Part shown: positions 43,149 through 53,420 of the stretch, piece after piece | Layout: each line of letters starts with the position of its first letter | Position numbering within the stretch: the first letter of the stretch is position 1 | Assembly: GCA_900696465.1 (NCBI GenBank) | Contig: CAADGE010000005.1 | Coordinates: forward strand, 54,873-118,872 | Reading direction: 5' to 3' | From: an uncultured Planctomycetota bacterium | Lineage (GTDB): Bacteria > Planctomycetota > Phycisphaerae > UBA1845 > UTPLA1 | DNA length: 64,000 nt | Translations under genes and position numbers: made by a program | The notes under the pieces: generated by a model | Database searches by the model: none | Told to the model about the DNA's origin: nothing | The model's input: the letters and a program-made list of their open reading frames with translations, nothing else

Positions 43149-44345
43149 CTAAACCGCGCCGCTGCTCATCGACAGAATCGGCAGCAGCAGCGCCACGGCA
43201 ATCACCGCCACCACGCCCGCCATCAGCACAAGCAGCAGCGGCTCAATGAAACGCACCATCAGGTCAATTTCACGGGCCGTGCGCGTCTCGTACGAATCGG
43301 CAATGGTGACCAGTACGTTCTCAAGATTATTGCTCTCCTCACCGACCGCGATCATATCAACGATGTCGAGCGGAAACAGGCCGCTGCGTCCCAGCGGCGC
43401 CGCCAGGGCCGCGCCCTTGCGCACGCTTTCGGTGGCGTCGTCGATGGCCGCCATCAGAAGTCGATTGCCCGCAGAGTCCCGCGATATTTTCAGCGATTGC
43501 AGGATCGGAACACCGTTGTGCAGCAACGTACCGAGAATGCGGCAGAAGCGGCAGATGGCCACCAGGGTCACCACCTTGCCGAACTTCGGAATCTTGAGCT
43601 GGACGCGATCGAGGAAATGACGCCCGGCCTGGCTCCGCAGGGCTCCGGCCAGCATCAGCAGGACGACGAAGGTCACCCCGGCCACGCTCGTGCCGTGCTC
43701 CTTCAGAAAATCGCACATGCCGAAGACAATCTGCGTCATGAACGGAAGATCGCCGCGGAGGAATGACTTGACCTTCGGCACGACGAACACGAGCAACAGC
43801 ACCACCACCGCACCGCCGACGAGCATCAGCATCATCGGGTACAGCATCGAGCCGATCAGCTTGTTGCGCAGCTCGTTCTGACGCTCGGTGAAGATCGCGA
43901 TGCGCACCAGCACATCTTCGAGGAAGCCGCCTTTTTCGCCGGCGCGAATCATCGAGACGTGGAGCGGGCTGAAGGCATTCGGATGCTTCTCCATCGCATC
44001 GGCCAGCGTCTCACCGCTCGACAGGTCTTCGCGAACCTCCGCCAGAACCTCCTTGAGCACCGGATTCGACGTCTGCTTGTGGAGCACGTCCAGCGAGCGA
44101 AGCGCCGGGACGCCGGCGCGGAGCAGGTCGGCAAACTGAGAATAGAAAACCGCTATTTTGGTCGGCTGGACTTTGCGTTTGCGTCCACCGAGCCCTGATT
44201 GGGCCTTTCCGCCCTCAAGTACCTCCACCGGAAAGAGCGACTGCTCATCGAGCGTGCGCAGAACGTGCTGCTGGTTATCGGCCGTCACCACTCCGGTGAC
44301 CGTCTTCCCTTCGACGTTGCGTGCGGTGTAGGTAAACGTGGGCAT
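43149..44345 (-). CDS. gspF: Inner-membrane platform protein GspF
   Basis: 399 residues. The start MPTFTYTARNVEGKTVTG is the conserved opening of GspF/PilC; an upstream in-frame extension lacks homology. Two T2SSF domains are visible: FYSQFADLLRAGVPALRSLDVL to IRAGEKGGFLEDVL, then a membrane helix region (MLMLVGGAVVVLLLVFVV). The second copy runs from FCRILGTLLHNGVPILQSL to VGEESNNLENVL, ending with the last helix LLLVLMAGVVAVIAVALLLPI. GspF is the polytopic base of the apparatus. It is the first gene of the minus-strand operon; a TATAAT lies ~77 bp upstream. Confidence 0.95.
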   Translation of the reverse strand: MPTFTYTARNVEGKTVTGVVTADNQQHVLRTLDEQSLFPVEVLEGGKAQSGLGGRKRKVQPTKIAVFYSQFADLLRAGVPALRSLDVLHKQTSNPVLKEVLAEVREDLSSGETLADAMEKHPNAFSPLHVSMIRAGEKGGFLEDVLVRIAIFTERQNELRNKLIGSMLYPMMLMLVGGAVVVLLLVFVVPKVKSFLRGDLPFMTQIVFGMCDFLKEHGTSVAGVTFVVLLMLAGALRSQAGRHFLDRVQLKIPKFGKVVTLVAICRFCRILGTLLHNGVPILQSLKISRDSAGNRLLMAAIDDATESVRKGAALAAPLGRSGLFPLDIVDMIAVGEESNNLENVLVTIADSYETRTAREIDLMVRFIEPLLLVLMAGVVAVIAVALLLPILSMSSGAV

Positions 44346-44421
44346 CGCAGCAAAGTTCCATGCCGATCGCGGGCTACAATGCCCTGCTTTGCTATCGGCA
44401 TAACCCTCGGATTCGGGCCGG

Positions 44422-44427
44422 ATTATA
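44422..44427 (-). promoter_or_regulatory. Perfect -10 element (TATAAT) upstream of the secretion operon
   Basis: ATTATA on the plus strand reads TATAAT towards gspF, giving an expected leader of ~70 nt. No good -35 lies at 17 bp; TTGTCT is at 21 bp. Activator dependence is possible. Confidence 0.35.
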
Positions 44428-44612
44428 ACCGGTTCGCCCGCGCAGGGCAGACAATTCCCCGCATCATGTATACTCAGTCCAGCATAGCCAATTGCAGCCG
44501 CCCTGGTGGCTGTCAGAGGTGTGATAATACCAATCCGGGGCAAGAAAGCAGGCCGTGACCGGCTGCACAAGCTACGAGCATTTCAAAGTGGATTGCCCAT
44601 TGCAGCCAACGA

Positions 44613-46550
44613 CTACCCGCCCAGGTAGGTGTAACCCTTCAGGCCCGTCTCATAGCGACGCAGGAACTCTGCGGATTCGTTGAAGGTGATGCGTTTGCTG
44701 CGAACCGCCTCTTCAACCGTTCGCCGCAGCCGCGCGACCAGACTGTCGGCTGAGAACTGAACGTAGGACAGCACCTCCTGCACCGTGTCGCCGTCGACAA
44801 CGTGTTCGATGAAGTACTGACCGTCGTCGCCGATGGTCACGTGCACGGCGTTCGTATCTCCGAAGAGATTGTGCATGTCGCCGAGGATTTCCTGGTACGC
44901 CCCGGTCATGAAGATGCCCAGGTAATAGCTCTCGCCTGTATAAGGGTGAAGCTCGAGCACGTTCTTGATGTCGCGCAGATCGATGAACTTGTCGATCTTC
45001 CCATCAGAGTCGCAGGTGATATCCGCAAGAATGCCACGACGCGTCGGCTCCTCGCTCAGCCGATGGATCGGCATGATCGGGAAGAGCTGCCCGACGGCCC
45101 AGCAGTCCGGCACCGACTGAAAAGCCGAAAAATTGCAGACGTAGGTATCGGCCAACTGGGCGCGAAGCCCCTGTAGTTCGTCGGGGACATAGTCCTTCTC
45201 TTCCATGATCCGGGCGATCTTCCGGCAGGTGGCCCAGAACAGCCCTTCCATCGTCGCGCAGTCGCCCAGCGTGAGATAGCCCAGCTTGAAGAGCGACAGG
45301 GCCTCGTCGCGAAGGTGGAGCACGTCGTGGTAGGCCTCCTGGAAGTTCTTCGCGGTCGTGGAGCTGTAGGTCTCCAGAAGATTGTGCAGTACCTGGGGCG
45401 CCTCCTCCGGCAGCGACTGCGGCACGGGAATGTCCGGCAGTTCGGTCACACCGAGCACGTTGCAGATGAGCACCGAGTGATGCGCCGTGATGGCCCGCCC
45501 GCACTCGGTCACGATCGTCGGGTGCGGCAGGTCCATGGAGTTGCACGCCTCGGCCACGGCGGAGACGACGTCGGAGACGTATTCCTGCATGGTGTAGTTG
45601 GCGCTGGAGGCGAAGTTGCTCGAGCTGCCGTCATAGTCCACCGCCATGCCGCCGCCCACGTCAAAGTAGCGAATCTGTGCACCGAGCTTGGTCAGCTCAA
45701 GGTAGATGCGGCAACCCTCGGCGAGCGCTTCCTTGATCGAGCGGATGTTCGTGATCTGGCTGCCGATGTGAAAGTGTGTCAGCTCCAGGCAGTCGAGCAT
45801 GCCCTCGCTGCGAAGCAATTCGACCCCCTTGAGCATTTCCGTCACGGTCAGGCCGAACTTCGACCGCGAGCCGCCGGACTCCTGCCAGCGACCCGAGCCG
45901 CGCGCCGCCAGCTTCATGCGGAAGCCCATCCGGGGCCGCACCTTAAGCACCTGGGAGCGATCGATGATCCGCTCAAGCTCGGCATACTCCTCAACGACAA
46001 GAATGACCGTCTTGCCGAGCTTGGTCGCCCACAGGGCCATATCAATGTATTCGTAATCTTTGTATCCGTTACAGATGACCAGCGGCTCGGGCGATTCGAG
46101 CGTCGCCAGCACAGCCAGCAGCTCCGGCTTCGATCCGGCCTCCAAACCGAAAGTATAGGGCGAACCGTACTGCACGATTTCCTCAACGATATGCCGCTGC
46201 TGATTGACCTTGATCGGGTAGACGCCCATGTAGCGACCGGTGTAGCCGTTCTCCTCGAACGACTTTCGGAACGCCTCGCAGAGTTGCACGATCCGGGCGC
46301 GAAGAATATCGGAGAAGCGCAGCAGAATCGGCATCTCGATGCCGCGCTCCATCAGCTCGTCGACCAGTTCCTTCAGATCAATCGACGGCCCTTCTGCGCC
46401 GCGCGAGGAGACGATGACATTGCCGCGCTCGTTGATCCCGAAGAAGCCAGCCCCCCACTGGCGCACGTTGTAGAGTTCCAGCGAGTCTTCGACGCGCCAC
46501 TTGTGAAGCATGTCGGTCCGAGTACCGACCGCCTTGGTCACATTCGCCAT
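44613..46550 (-). CDS. speA: Biosynthetic arginine decarboxylase
   Basis: PLP enzyme converting arginine to agmatine, the first step of one putrescine/spermidine route. The 645-residue length matches SpeA (~630-660). Motifs: WGAGFFGINERGNV at the start, MGVYPIKVNQQRH with the PLP Lys (~112), FGLEAGSKPEL, HFHIGSQITN, YFDVGGGMAVDYDGS, TECGRAITAHHS, and the C-terminal CNFSAFQSVPDCWA. AGGGG lies ~8 nt upstream of the ATG. It sits upstream of gspF on the same strand, with 267 bp between, and is probably a separate transcription unit. Confidence 0.96.
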   Translation of the reverse strand: MANVTKAVGTRTDMLHKWRVEDSLELYNVRQWGAGFFGINERGNVIVSSRGAEGPSIDLKELVDELMERGIEMPILLRFSDILRARIVQLCEAFRKSFEENGYTGRYMGVYPIKVNQQRHIVEEIVQYGSPYTFGLEAGSKPELLAVLATLESPEPLVICNGYKDYEYIDMALWATKLGKTVILVVEEYAELERIIDRSQVLKVRPRMGFRMKLAARGSGRWQESGGSRSKFGLTVTEMLKGVELLRSEGMLDCLELTHFHIGSQITNIRSIKEALAEGCRIYLELTKLGAQIRYFDVGGGMAVDYDGSSSNFASSANYTMQEYVSDVVSAVAEACNSMDLPHPTIVTECGRAITAHHSVLICNVLGVTELPDIPVPQSLPEEAPQVLHNLLETYSSTTAKNFQEAYHDVLHLRDEALSLFKLGYLTLGDCATMEGLFWATCRKIARIMEEKDYVPDELQGLRAQLADTYVCNFSAFQSVPDCWAVGQLFPIMPIHRLSEEPTRRGILADITCDSDGKIDKFIDLRDIKNVLELHPYTGESYYLGIFMTGAYQEILGDMHNLFGDTNAVHVTIGDDGQYFIEHVVDGDTVQEVLSYVQFSADSLVARLRRTVEEAVRSKRITFNESAEFLRRYETGLKGYTYLGG

Positions 46551-46987
46551 CTGCTTGCCCCTGGGACCGAGCGCCTCGGTCCGATCTGATCGTCATACGA
46601 CGAACCGCATGCGCGCCATGCGCACGTCACCGATGTCTGACGATAAGAATTCCCGTATGAAATACGCCCGCTTCGCTGGAGTGCGCGGTCTTCATTACGC
46701 GCAGGCAGGACATTCGTCGATGTGGCGCCGCTGCAGGATGACTTTGGCGGCCCGGCGAATGCTCCATGAAGGAAACCGGCAGCACCGCGCCGACGAGATA
46801 CTGCACGCCGACGGCTGCCATAACTCATAGATAAGAGCAGGCATTGCGCGAAAAGTCAAGCCCCCGCACGCCCGATGGCGACGCCGGATCACCGGCTTGA
46901 CGAATCCCCTTCGACCCCTAGACTTCCCCTCTGCCGCGCGGTGACGACCAATGGCGTCGTCAGAAGCCGGTTCGCCCGATCGTTCAC
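46551..46987. other. Divergent intergenic region between speA and lptF
   Basis: A 437-bp gap without a convincing gene. It carries the promoter candidate for lptF at 46897-46924; a clear speA promoter was not found. There is GC-rich inverted sequence (GCATGCGCGCCATGCGC, about 46607-46623). Confidence 0.55.
46897..46924 (+). promoter_or_regulatory. Sigma70-like promoter upstream of lptF
   Basis: TTGACG at 46897-46902, 16-bp spacer, TAGACT at 46919-46924. The -35 has 5/6 matches and the -10 has 4/6. The predicted leader is ~60 nt to the ATG at 46988. Confidence 0.5.
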
Positions 46988-48625
46988 ATGATGCTCACCC
47001 TTCACCTCTACCTTGCCAGGGAACTCCTCAAGACCTTCGCCCTGACGGCGATCGCCCTCACCCTGTTGGTCGTCCTCGGCGGCGGCGTGGCCAACATCTT
47101 CAAAGGCGAAGGCATCGGCGCCGAAGACATGATGAAAGTCTTCGCCTTCCTCACGCCCGTGGCGGTTACGCTGATCCTGCCCATCGCCGCCCTCTTCTCT
47201 GCCGCCATCACCTACGGCCGCTCGGCCTCCGATAATGAGGTCATCGCCTGCCGGGCCGCAGGAATCAACATCCACCGGCTCCTGCTCTCCGCCGGCTTGC
47301 TCGGGCTCTGCGTCACGCTCATCACCTACTGGGCGTGGAATTACATGATCCCCAGTCTGACCCGCCAGATTGAGGACATCACCCGCCGTGATCTGCCGGC
47401 GATCGTTGTGCAGCAGTTTCAGCGGGCCAAGCCGCTGGTCTTCGGACGGCACCGCATCATGGCCAGCCGCTGTGAAATCCTCGACCCCGGCCGCCTCGAG
47501 GGACGGCCGACCGAGGGTCACACCTATCTCCTGCTGACCGGCGTGAGCTTCGTCGAGATGGAAGACGAGGAGATCATGCGCTACGGCACGGCCGACGCGA
47601 CCATCATCGACTTCCACCGCAGTGAGCACGCTCCGCAGATTGCCGTCGATCTCCACGGCGTCCACTTGTACGACGCCGCCCGCGGACAATACTTCGATCT
47701 CGCGCACCAGTCGCTGCCGCCCTTCGAGATTCCGCTGGCCATGCGCCGCAAGACGAAATTCGAAACCCTGGGCAGTCTCCTTGCCTTCCAGCGTAATCCG
47801 GAACTGGCCCCCGAAGTCGCCGACCGACTCGAAGGCATCACCCGAGAGCTGATGACCCTTTACATGTACGAGTACGTGGTCGAGCAACTTCGGTCCGACG
47901 GCTTCTTTCGTCTGAACGGGCCCGGCGTGGAGTACGAAGTCTACTCCCGCGAAGGCGCACAGGACCCGGATGACGGAAGACCGGTGATGCGCTCGGTGCG
48001 GGTCATCGAGAAGACCGACGCAGGTTCATTCGTCTACTCCGCGGACACCGCCACGATCGAGCTGCGCAGCACCTTCGACCGCGCCAGGCCGGTCATCCTG
48101 GTTGACCTGATCGGAAACGTGGAAATCAGCCGGGCCGGTAGCACGGATGACAGCCGCGCCGTCCGCAAACCGCGTGAAACGCTCAAACCCGTACCCTACA
48201 TGGATCAACCGGTGCTCAAAGCCCGGGCCGAGGCGTTCGATCCGGAGCCGCTTCTCTCCGGCGAACTGATACGCGACCTTCCGCGAAAACAGACGCGCCT
48301 GTGCGAGCGGCTGCTGGAGTACGTCCAGAAATTCAAATCCGAAGTCCGCGGAGAGATTCACTTCCGCGCTTCCTATTCACTGTCGAGCATCGCCGTGGTA
48401 GTCATGGGTGCAGTGCTCGGCATCATCGTGCGCGGCGGCCAGGTGCTGACGGCCTTCGGCATCAGTTGCGTGCCCTCGCTGTTCGTCGTGCTCTCCAGCA
48501 TCGTGGGGCGTAATCTCGCCGACAAGCCGGACTACGCTGCCCTGTGTCTCGGTGTCATGTGGGGAGGCACGATCTTCATTTACTTTGCAACGTTTTTTAT
48601 CACCGCCAGGTATCTGAAGCGATAG
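46988..48625 (+). CDS. lptF: LptF/LptG-family permease, LptF-like
   Basis: One of the two transmembrane subunits of the LptB2FG exporter that extracts LPS from the inner membrane. N-terminal half: LYLARELLKTFALTAIALTLL, LILPIAALFSAAITYGRSASDNEVIACRAAGIN (the family signature with the coupling helix), and a third helix (LLLSAGLLGLCVTLITYWAW). A large periplasmic beta-jellyroll region (~125-420) follows, then three C-terminal helices (SLSSIAVVVMGAVLGIIV...FFITARYL). At 545 aa it is longer than E. coli LptF (366), mainly in the periplasmic part. Two ATGs (46988, 46991) are adjacent. It lies upstream of lptG, with a 96-bp gap. Confidence 0.85.
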   Translation: MMLTLHLYLARELLKTFALTAIALTLLVVLGGGVANIFKGEGIGAEDMMKVFAFLTPVAVTLILPIAALFSAAITYGRSASDNEVIACRAAGINIHRLLLSAGLLGLCVTLITYWAWNYMIPSLTRQIEDITRRDLPAIVVQQFQRAKPLVFGRHRIMASRCEILDPGRLEGRPTEGHTYLLLTGVSFVEMEDEEIMRYGTADATIIDFHRSEHAPQIAVDLHGVHLYDAARGQYFDLAHQSLPPFEIPLAMRRKTKFETLGSLLAFQRNPELAPEVADRLEGITRELMTLYMYEYVVEQLRSDGFFRLNGPGVEYEVYSREGAQDPDDGRPVMRSVRVIEKTDAGSFVYSADTATIELRSTFDRARPVILVDLIGNVEISRAGSTDDSRAVRKPRETLKPVPYMDQPVLKARAEAFDPEPLLSGELIRDLPRKQTRLCERLLEYVQKFKSEVRGEIHFRASYSLSSIAVVVMGAVLGIIVRGGQVLTAFGISCVPSLFVVLSSIVGRNLADKPDYAALCLGVMWGGTIFIYFATFFITARYLKR

Positions 48626-48721
48626 CGTGTAGCGCAGTGAGCTGCGGAGTTTTATTCGACGACCGGATGATGATGCACCCGAACGCAAGCAGGGTGAGCC
48701 GACAGAATTGAAGTTGCCCCG

Positions 48722-49843
48722 ATGAAGATCATCGACCGCTACATCCTGCGTGCCTTCCTGACCAACTACCTGATCGCCCTGGCGGTCATGATCGGCCTCT
48801 ACATCGTCCTCGATCTCTTCGTCAACCTGGACGAGTTCACCAAGATCCAGTCCGACACCCGCGCTCAGACTTTCACCAAGATCATCGACTACTACGGCTA
48901 CAACCTCTTCCTCTACTTCTCCCAGCTCGCCGGCACCATCCTGCTTGTCGCTGCCTGCTGCACCCTCGCCCGGTTGCATCGCACCAACGAACTGACCGCC
49001 ATCCTCGCATCAGGCACCAGTCTCTACCGCGTCGCGGCGCCGGTGCTGCTGGCCTCGCTGGCCTTGAATGCCGTCTGGTTCTTCGATCAGGAGGTCCTCA
49101 TCCCGAGATTTGCCGACAAGCTGGCACGAAAACACGGTGACATCGAGGGCCGAAACTCCTTCGCCGTCTGGTTCCAGCCCGACCGCGATAACTCCCTCGT
49201 CTCCGCAGCCCAGTTTCATCCCCGTGCACGGGAGATGCGCGGCGTGCTCATCATGCGACGCGACGAAAACAGCCGTATGAGCGAGGTCATCCGTGCCGAT
49301 CGAGCCCGCTGGGATGAAGAACGACGGCTTTGGCACCTGGAGCGCGGTCGCCGCATGAAGTTTGTCAATCGTCCGTCGGAAACGTCCGCCGGCGCCGCGG
49401 CCGCACTGACGGAAGATGAACTGGGCGACGTGCCCGTTCAGGAATACGCCTCAGACCTCACTCCGAAGGAACTCGCCCTTCAGCAGGCCACGCTCTGGAC
49501 CAGCTTCCTGAGTCTGCCGGAGATTGCCCGGCTTCAGGAACGCTTCGCCGAATCCGGCACGACTGAATTCATCAAGATCAAACACAAACGGCTCACTGTC
49601 ATCCTCATGAACATGATCATGCTCTGCCTGGGCATTCCGTTCTTCCTCAACCGCGAACGCCCATCGGTCATCGTCGCCGGCGGCCAGTGCCTCCTCGTCT
49701 GCGGCCTCTGCTACGTCATCACTTTTTTATGCCAGAGCGTGGACCTCAGCGTCCTCGGGCTTAACCCCGCTCTGCCGGCCTGGCTGCCCGTGCTGATCTT
49801 CGGCCCGGTCGCCGTGGTCTCGATGGACGGCATCAAGACCTGA
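48722..49843 (+). CDS. lptG: LptF/LptG-family permease, LptG-like
   Basis: 373 residues, the normal family length. It opens MKIIDRYILRAFLTNYLIALAVM, very close to canonical LptF/G starts, and continues with LAGTILLVAACCTLARLHRTNELTAILASGTSLYRVAAPV (second and third helices and coupling helix). A periplasmic domain (~110-270) follows, then IKHKRLTVILMNMIMLCLGIPF and the last two helices. With lptF it forms the membrane part of the LPS exporter; lptB and the periplasmic lptA/C are not in the window. Convergent with the membrane protein on the other strand. Confidence 0.88.
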   Translation: MKIIDRYILRAFLTNYLIALAVMIGLYIVLDLFVNLDEFTKIQSDTRAQTFTKIIDYYGYNLFLYFSQLAGTILLVAACCTLARLHRTNELTAILASGTSLYRVAAPVLLASLALNAVWFFDQEVLIPRFADKLARKHGDIEGRNSFAVWFQPDRDNSLVSAAQFHPRAREMRGVLIMRRDENSRMSEVIRADRARWDEERRLWHLERGRRMKFVNRPSETSAGAAAALTEDELGDVPVQEYASDLTPKELALQQATLWTSFLSLPEIARLQERFAESGTTEFIKIKHKRLTVILMNMIMLCLGIPFFLNRERPSVIVAGGQCLLVCGLCYVITFLCQSVDLSVLGLNPALPAWLPVLIFGPVAVVSMDGIKT

Positions 49844-49900
49844 TCGCAAGGCGTCTCCATCGGTTACGACGCCGCTTCTGCTACCTTCTGCCGGCCAACA

Positions 49901-51520
49901 TCATTCCGATGACCTGAATTGTGAGACGGGCGCTGCACTCATCGAACGAACCCACGCGCCGACTGCCACAACCCCTGTCGCGATACCTCCAAGGATCGCC
50001 GCACCGCCCACCGCCGGGTGTAGCCAGACCGGATGCAATGATGCAAGCCGCTCGATGGAGAGCGAGAAAAACCCCGCCTGCGTGTAGTAGGGAATCATGC
50101 CGAGAAAAACTCCATACCACTCGGCCGTGATCAGGATAGACAGCAGCATTCCGCCGAAGATCGCCGTGAGCCGACTGCCGGGATAACAAGCCCATCCCTG
50201 GCACGCGAGACAGAGCATCCACGGAAACGTCACCGCCGCGTACCACGTGTTCGTGGTGATCGTGCCGCAGAGCATCTTGCTGTGCAGCATGTGATACATC
50301 AGCCCCGCCGCCACGGAACCATTAAGGACGACAAGAAGCGCGATCGTACGATACGTCAGAAACAGCGGCCGCGCGACACGCCGCTTGTGCCACATCAGCC
50401 AGAAATATCCAGCCGCAGCGGCGAGATACATCCATTCGTAGCCGCGATGCATCCATCTCGGCACGTTGACGAAACTCCAGGCGCCCGCCCAGAGACTGCG
50501 GCGGATGAATCGGCGGGACAGCTCGTCCGGCCAGTTGATCTGCCGCGCCGCGGCGGCGGCATCGCGCCAGGTGCGCCCCTCCGAACGATTTCGCACCGCC
50601 TCCTGCATCGGCGTGAGCATCCCGTAACGGGAAACGTTCCCACTGAAGTAAGAGTACGTCAGCACGACGGCCGGAGCGAGTACGACCAGCAGCGCCACGA
50701 GTGACCGCACAGCCCACCTTGAGCCGCGCGGTGCAGGCCAGATCGCCGCGACGCATGCAAACGGCGCAAGACCGAGATTCACCGTCTTCGCCAGGATCGA
50801 CGCGCCCAGTGCAACTCCGCCGACCAGCCGGCCCTTCCACGCCAGGGGATCGGCACACACAAGCAGCGCAACCACAGCGGCACTGCCCAACAGAACCGCA
50901 AGCGCATCATTGGCCACCCGCACGCAATTCATTAGAAAAAGCGGTTGCACTGCCGCAAGCAGTCCAATCAGGTATCGATGCGGCCCGTCCGTCGTCAGCC
51001 GCCCCACAGCCCACAGGAAAAGCGCCATCGCCGCCGCACCCAGCAGCAGGTTGAGCCCGCGCAGGACGCCGATCAACGATCGAAGATCCGACGTCGGACA
51101 CATCCGACGCACGATCGGCGCGATCAGGCGATAATAGAGCGGCGGATGCTGTGCCTGATACAGCGGAATTGCCGACTCTTCGACGAGCACGGTCGGCGGC
51201 GACGCCTGCGTCCAGTACTGCTCGTACGTCAGCCCGCCAATGATGCCGACCTGTTCGACCCCGAAATGACTGTGCGGGTACTTCACCAGTGCGGCGTGCA
51301 TCCACGGGGGTATGCGACTGTCCTCGCCGAGTTGCGGAGGATGACCTTCTTCCACGAGATACGCGGCATAGGCGACATGCTGATACTCATCCCACCCCTC
51401 GAACGGCGGAAGCACGCAAAGCAGCACGACGCCGCGAAACAGAAACAGCGCAATGAGAATCCGGCAATATCTCCCCCAGGACGATGCCCACGAAATGACC
51501 TGACGAAACAATGGCCACAT
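49901..51520 (-). CDS. Multi-spanning membrane protein, GT-C glycosyltransferase-like
   Basis: 539 residues with about ten to twelve predicted membrane helices. After the first helix comes PPFEGWDEYQHVAYAAYLVEEG, with acidic residues in the first outer loop, the hallmark position of GT-C (PMT/ArnT-like) enzymes that use polyprenyl-phosphate sugars. AQHPPLYYRLIAP and MNCVRVANDALAVLLGSAAVVALL fit this class. A long loop at ~270-330 and a terminal helix set follow. Probably transfers a sugar to an exported acceptor; neither is identifiable, and the DUF2142-like membrane proteins are an alternative. The start lacks a clear ribosome binding site. Confidence 0.7.
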   Translation of the reverse strand: MWPLFRQVISWASSWGRYCRILIALFLFRGVVLLCVLPPFEGWDEYQHVAYAAYLVEEGHPPQLGEDSRIPPWMHAALVKYPHSHFGVEQVGIIGGLTYEQYWTQASPPTVLVEESAIPLYQAQHPPLYYRLIAPIVRRMCPTSDLRSLIGVLRGLNLLLGAAAMALFLWAVGRLTTDGPHRYLIGLLAAVQPLFLMNCVRVANDALAVLLGSAAVVALLVCADPLAWKGRLVGGVALGASILAKTVNLGLAPFACVAAIWPAPRGSRWAVRSLVALLVVLAPAVVLTYSYFSGNVSRYGMLTPMQEAVRNRSEGRTWRDAAAAARQINWPDELSRRFIRRSLWAGAWSFVNVPRWMHRGYEWMYLAAAAGYFWLMWHKRRVARPLFLTYRTIALLVVLNGSVAAGLMYHMLHSKMLCGTITTNTWYAAVTFPWMLCLACQGWACYPGSRLTAIFGGMLLSILITAEWYGVFLGMIPYYTQAGFFSLSIERLASLHPVWLHPAVGGAAILGGIATGVVAVGAWVRSMSAAPVSQFRSSE

Positions 51521-51695
51521 CTGCGGTTTCGAGTCTCGTCCCGCATCGGTCTCGCGTCAAGCACGGCCGGCTCAGGACCGCCCGTTCGACACCAACTCAG
51601 GATTTCCACGCGATGATTTTCTGCATTTGACGATCCTTCCAGCCGGCCGGAATATACATGCGTAGCTCCACAATACCGATTCATACGAGTCTCCC

Positions 51696-53420
51696 ATGTC
51701 CCTTGTCGCCTTGCCACGAACCGTCAAGACCTTCGCACGCCTCCGCGTGATCGCACAGGTCCTCTCCAAACACGGCTTCGGGCACTTTGTCGACCGCCTG
51801 CAACTCGCCCGGTACCTGCCATCCGCCGACTGGTTCCGCCGGGAAAAAGAGGTCGAAGAGTCGGAGATCGACCCGCTCGCCGCGGTCGGCAACCGACTGG
51901 TCCGCGTCTGCGAGGAACTCGGGCCAACCTTCATCAAGCTCGGCCAGATCGCCAGCACCCGGCCGGACATCTTCCCGCCTCAGATTCTGACCGCCCTTGA
52001 AAAGCTTCAGGACGACGTAAAACCTTTTCCGACCGAGCAGGCCCGGCGCATCTTCGAGGAAGACACCGACACGAGCATCCGCGAGGCCTTCAGGAGCTTC
52101 ACCGACGAACCCTTCGCCAGCGGCTCAATCGCCCAGGTCCACCGCGCGATCACGAAAGAAGGCGAAGAGGTGGTCGTCAAGATCAAGCGACCAGGCATCG
52201 ACCAGATCATCCAGCTCGATATGTATGTGCTGATGTGGATGGCCGAGCGTGCCGAGGCCCTTTTCCCCGAGCTGCGACCTTACCGCCCGCGGATGATCAT
52301 TGATGAATTCGCCCAGACGATCCGCCGCGAGCTGGATTTCGTCAACGAGGCCTCGGCTACCAGCCGCTTTTACGAGGCCTTCAAGGAAGACGCGAACATC
52401 CGCACGCCGCAGGTTTACTGGGACCTCACGGGCACCAGTGCATTGACCCTCGAATACATGCACGGCGTTCACCTCAAGGACGCATTGCAGGAGCCGGGCG
52501 ATACCGCCGCCGCAACCAACGGCGCCGTCAATCGCAAGGAACTCGCCCGCAATCTGTCCGAGTGTTTCCTCAAGCAGTTCTTCGAGCTGGGCTTCTTCCA
52601 CGCCGACCCGCACCCCGGCAATCTGCTTGTCCGCCCCCCAGCCGGAATCGTCCTCTTCGATTTCGGCATGATCGGCCGCATCGACGACGAACTTGTCGGC
52701 CGGCTGGTCATCAGCATCGTCGCCATCGTCAAGAAAGAGATCGACGTGCTCATCGACGTCATGGCCGACCTCGGCGCGATCGGGCGGAACACCGACCGGC
52801 TGGCCCTCGCGGGTGACCTGCGCCAAATGCTGGAGAAATACTACGGCCTGCCGCTCCACCGCCTGGACCTTGTCGTCATCTTCCGCGAACTGATTGACAC
52901 CGTGCGACGAAACGACGTGACGCTCCCGCGGGACTTCGTCGCCCTCTTCAAGTCACTCGCCACGGTCTCCGGCGTGGTGCTGCAAATCGACCCGGATTTG
53001 AATCTGCTCGAACTGCTCCAACCCAAGCTCTCAAAACTAATGCGAGAACGGTTTTCCCCGAATCGCATCCTCCGGCTGGCTGGTATGTCGGCATGGCATG
53101 TCTTCAGCATCCTGCGCGACGCCCCGCGCTTCATTCGCGACACGATGCGCGGCATGGGCCGCGGCGAGTTTCAGATCAACATCAAGCACGAAAACCTCGA
53201 CCATCTCGCCAGCGAACTCGACCGATCGAGCAACCGCATTGCATTCGCCATGCTCGTCGCCTCGTCAATCATCGGCAGCACGATGCTGCTCTCCATCGCC
53301 ACGGATTTCTCCGTCTTCGGCGTGCCCATCCGCTATCTCGGCTTCGTCGGCTACGCCATCACCTTCGTCATGGCCGCCGGCCTGCTCATCGCCATCCTCC
53401 GCAGCGGGAAACTGTCGTAA
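51696..53420 (+). CDS. UbiB/ABC1/AarF-family atypical kinase
   Basis: 574 residues. It carries the family-specific KxGQ motif [20 protein letters not shown] (~80) and the Ala-rich loop [12 protein letters not shown]. The ion-pair Lys is in VVVKIKRPG (~155), followed by [10 protein letters not shown], the catalytic [13 protein letters not shown] and the metal-binding [10 protein letters not shown]. Two membrane helices close the chain ([19 protein letters not shown] and [16 protein letters not shown]). UbiB proteins support ubiquinone and other isoprenoid lipid metabolism through ATP hydrolysis; no ubi genes are adjacent, so the specific role is open. Confidence 0.92.
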   Translation: MSLVALPRTVKTFARLRVIAQVLSKHGFGHFVDRLQLARYLPSADWFRREKEVEESEIDPLAAVGNRLVRVCEELGPTFIKLGQIASTRPDIFPPQILTALEKLQDDVKPFPTEQARRIFEEDTDTSIREAFRSFTDEPFASGSIAQVHRAITKEGEEVVVKIKRPGIDQIIQLDMYVLMWMAERAEALFPELRPYRPRMIIDEFAQTIRRELDFVNEASATSRFYEAFKEDANIRTPQVYWDLTGTSALTLEYMHGVHLKDALQEPGDTAAATNGAVNRKELARNLSECFLKQFFELGFFHADPHPGNLLVRPPAGIVLFDFGMIGRIDDELVGRLVISIVAIVKKEIDVLIDVMADLGAIGRNTDRLALAGDLRQMLEKYYGLPLHRLDLVVIFRELIDTVRRNDVTLPRDFVALFKSLATVSGVVLQIDPDLNLLELLQPKLSKLMRERFSPNRILRLAGMSAWHVFSILRDAPRFIRDTMRGMGRGEFQINIKHENLDHLASELDRSSNRIAFAMLVASSIIGSTMLLSIATDFSVFGVPIRYLGFVGYAITFVMAAGLLIAILRSGKLS

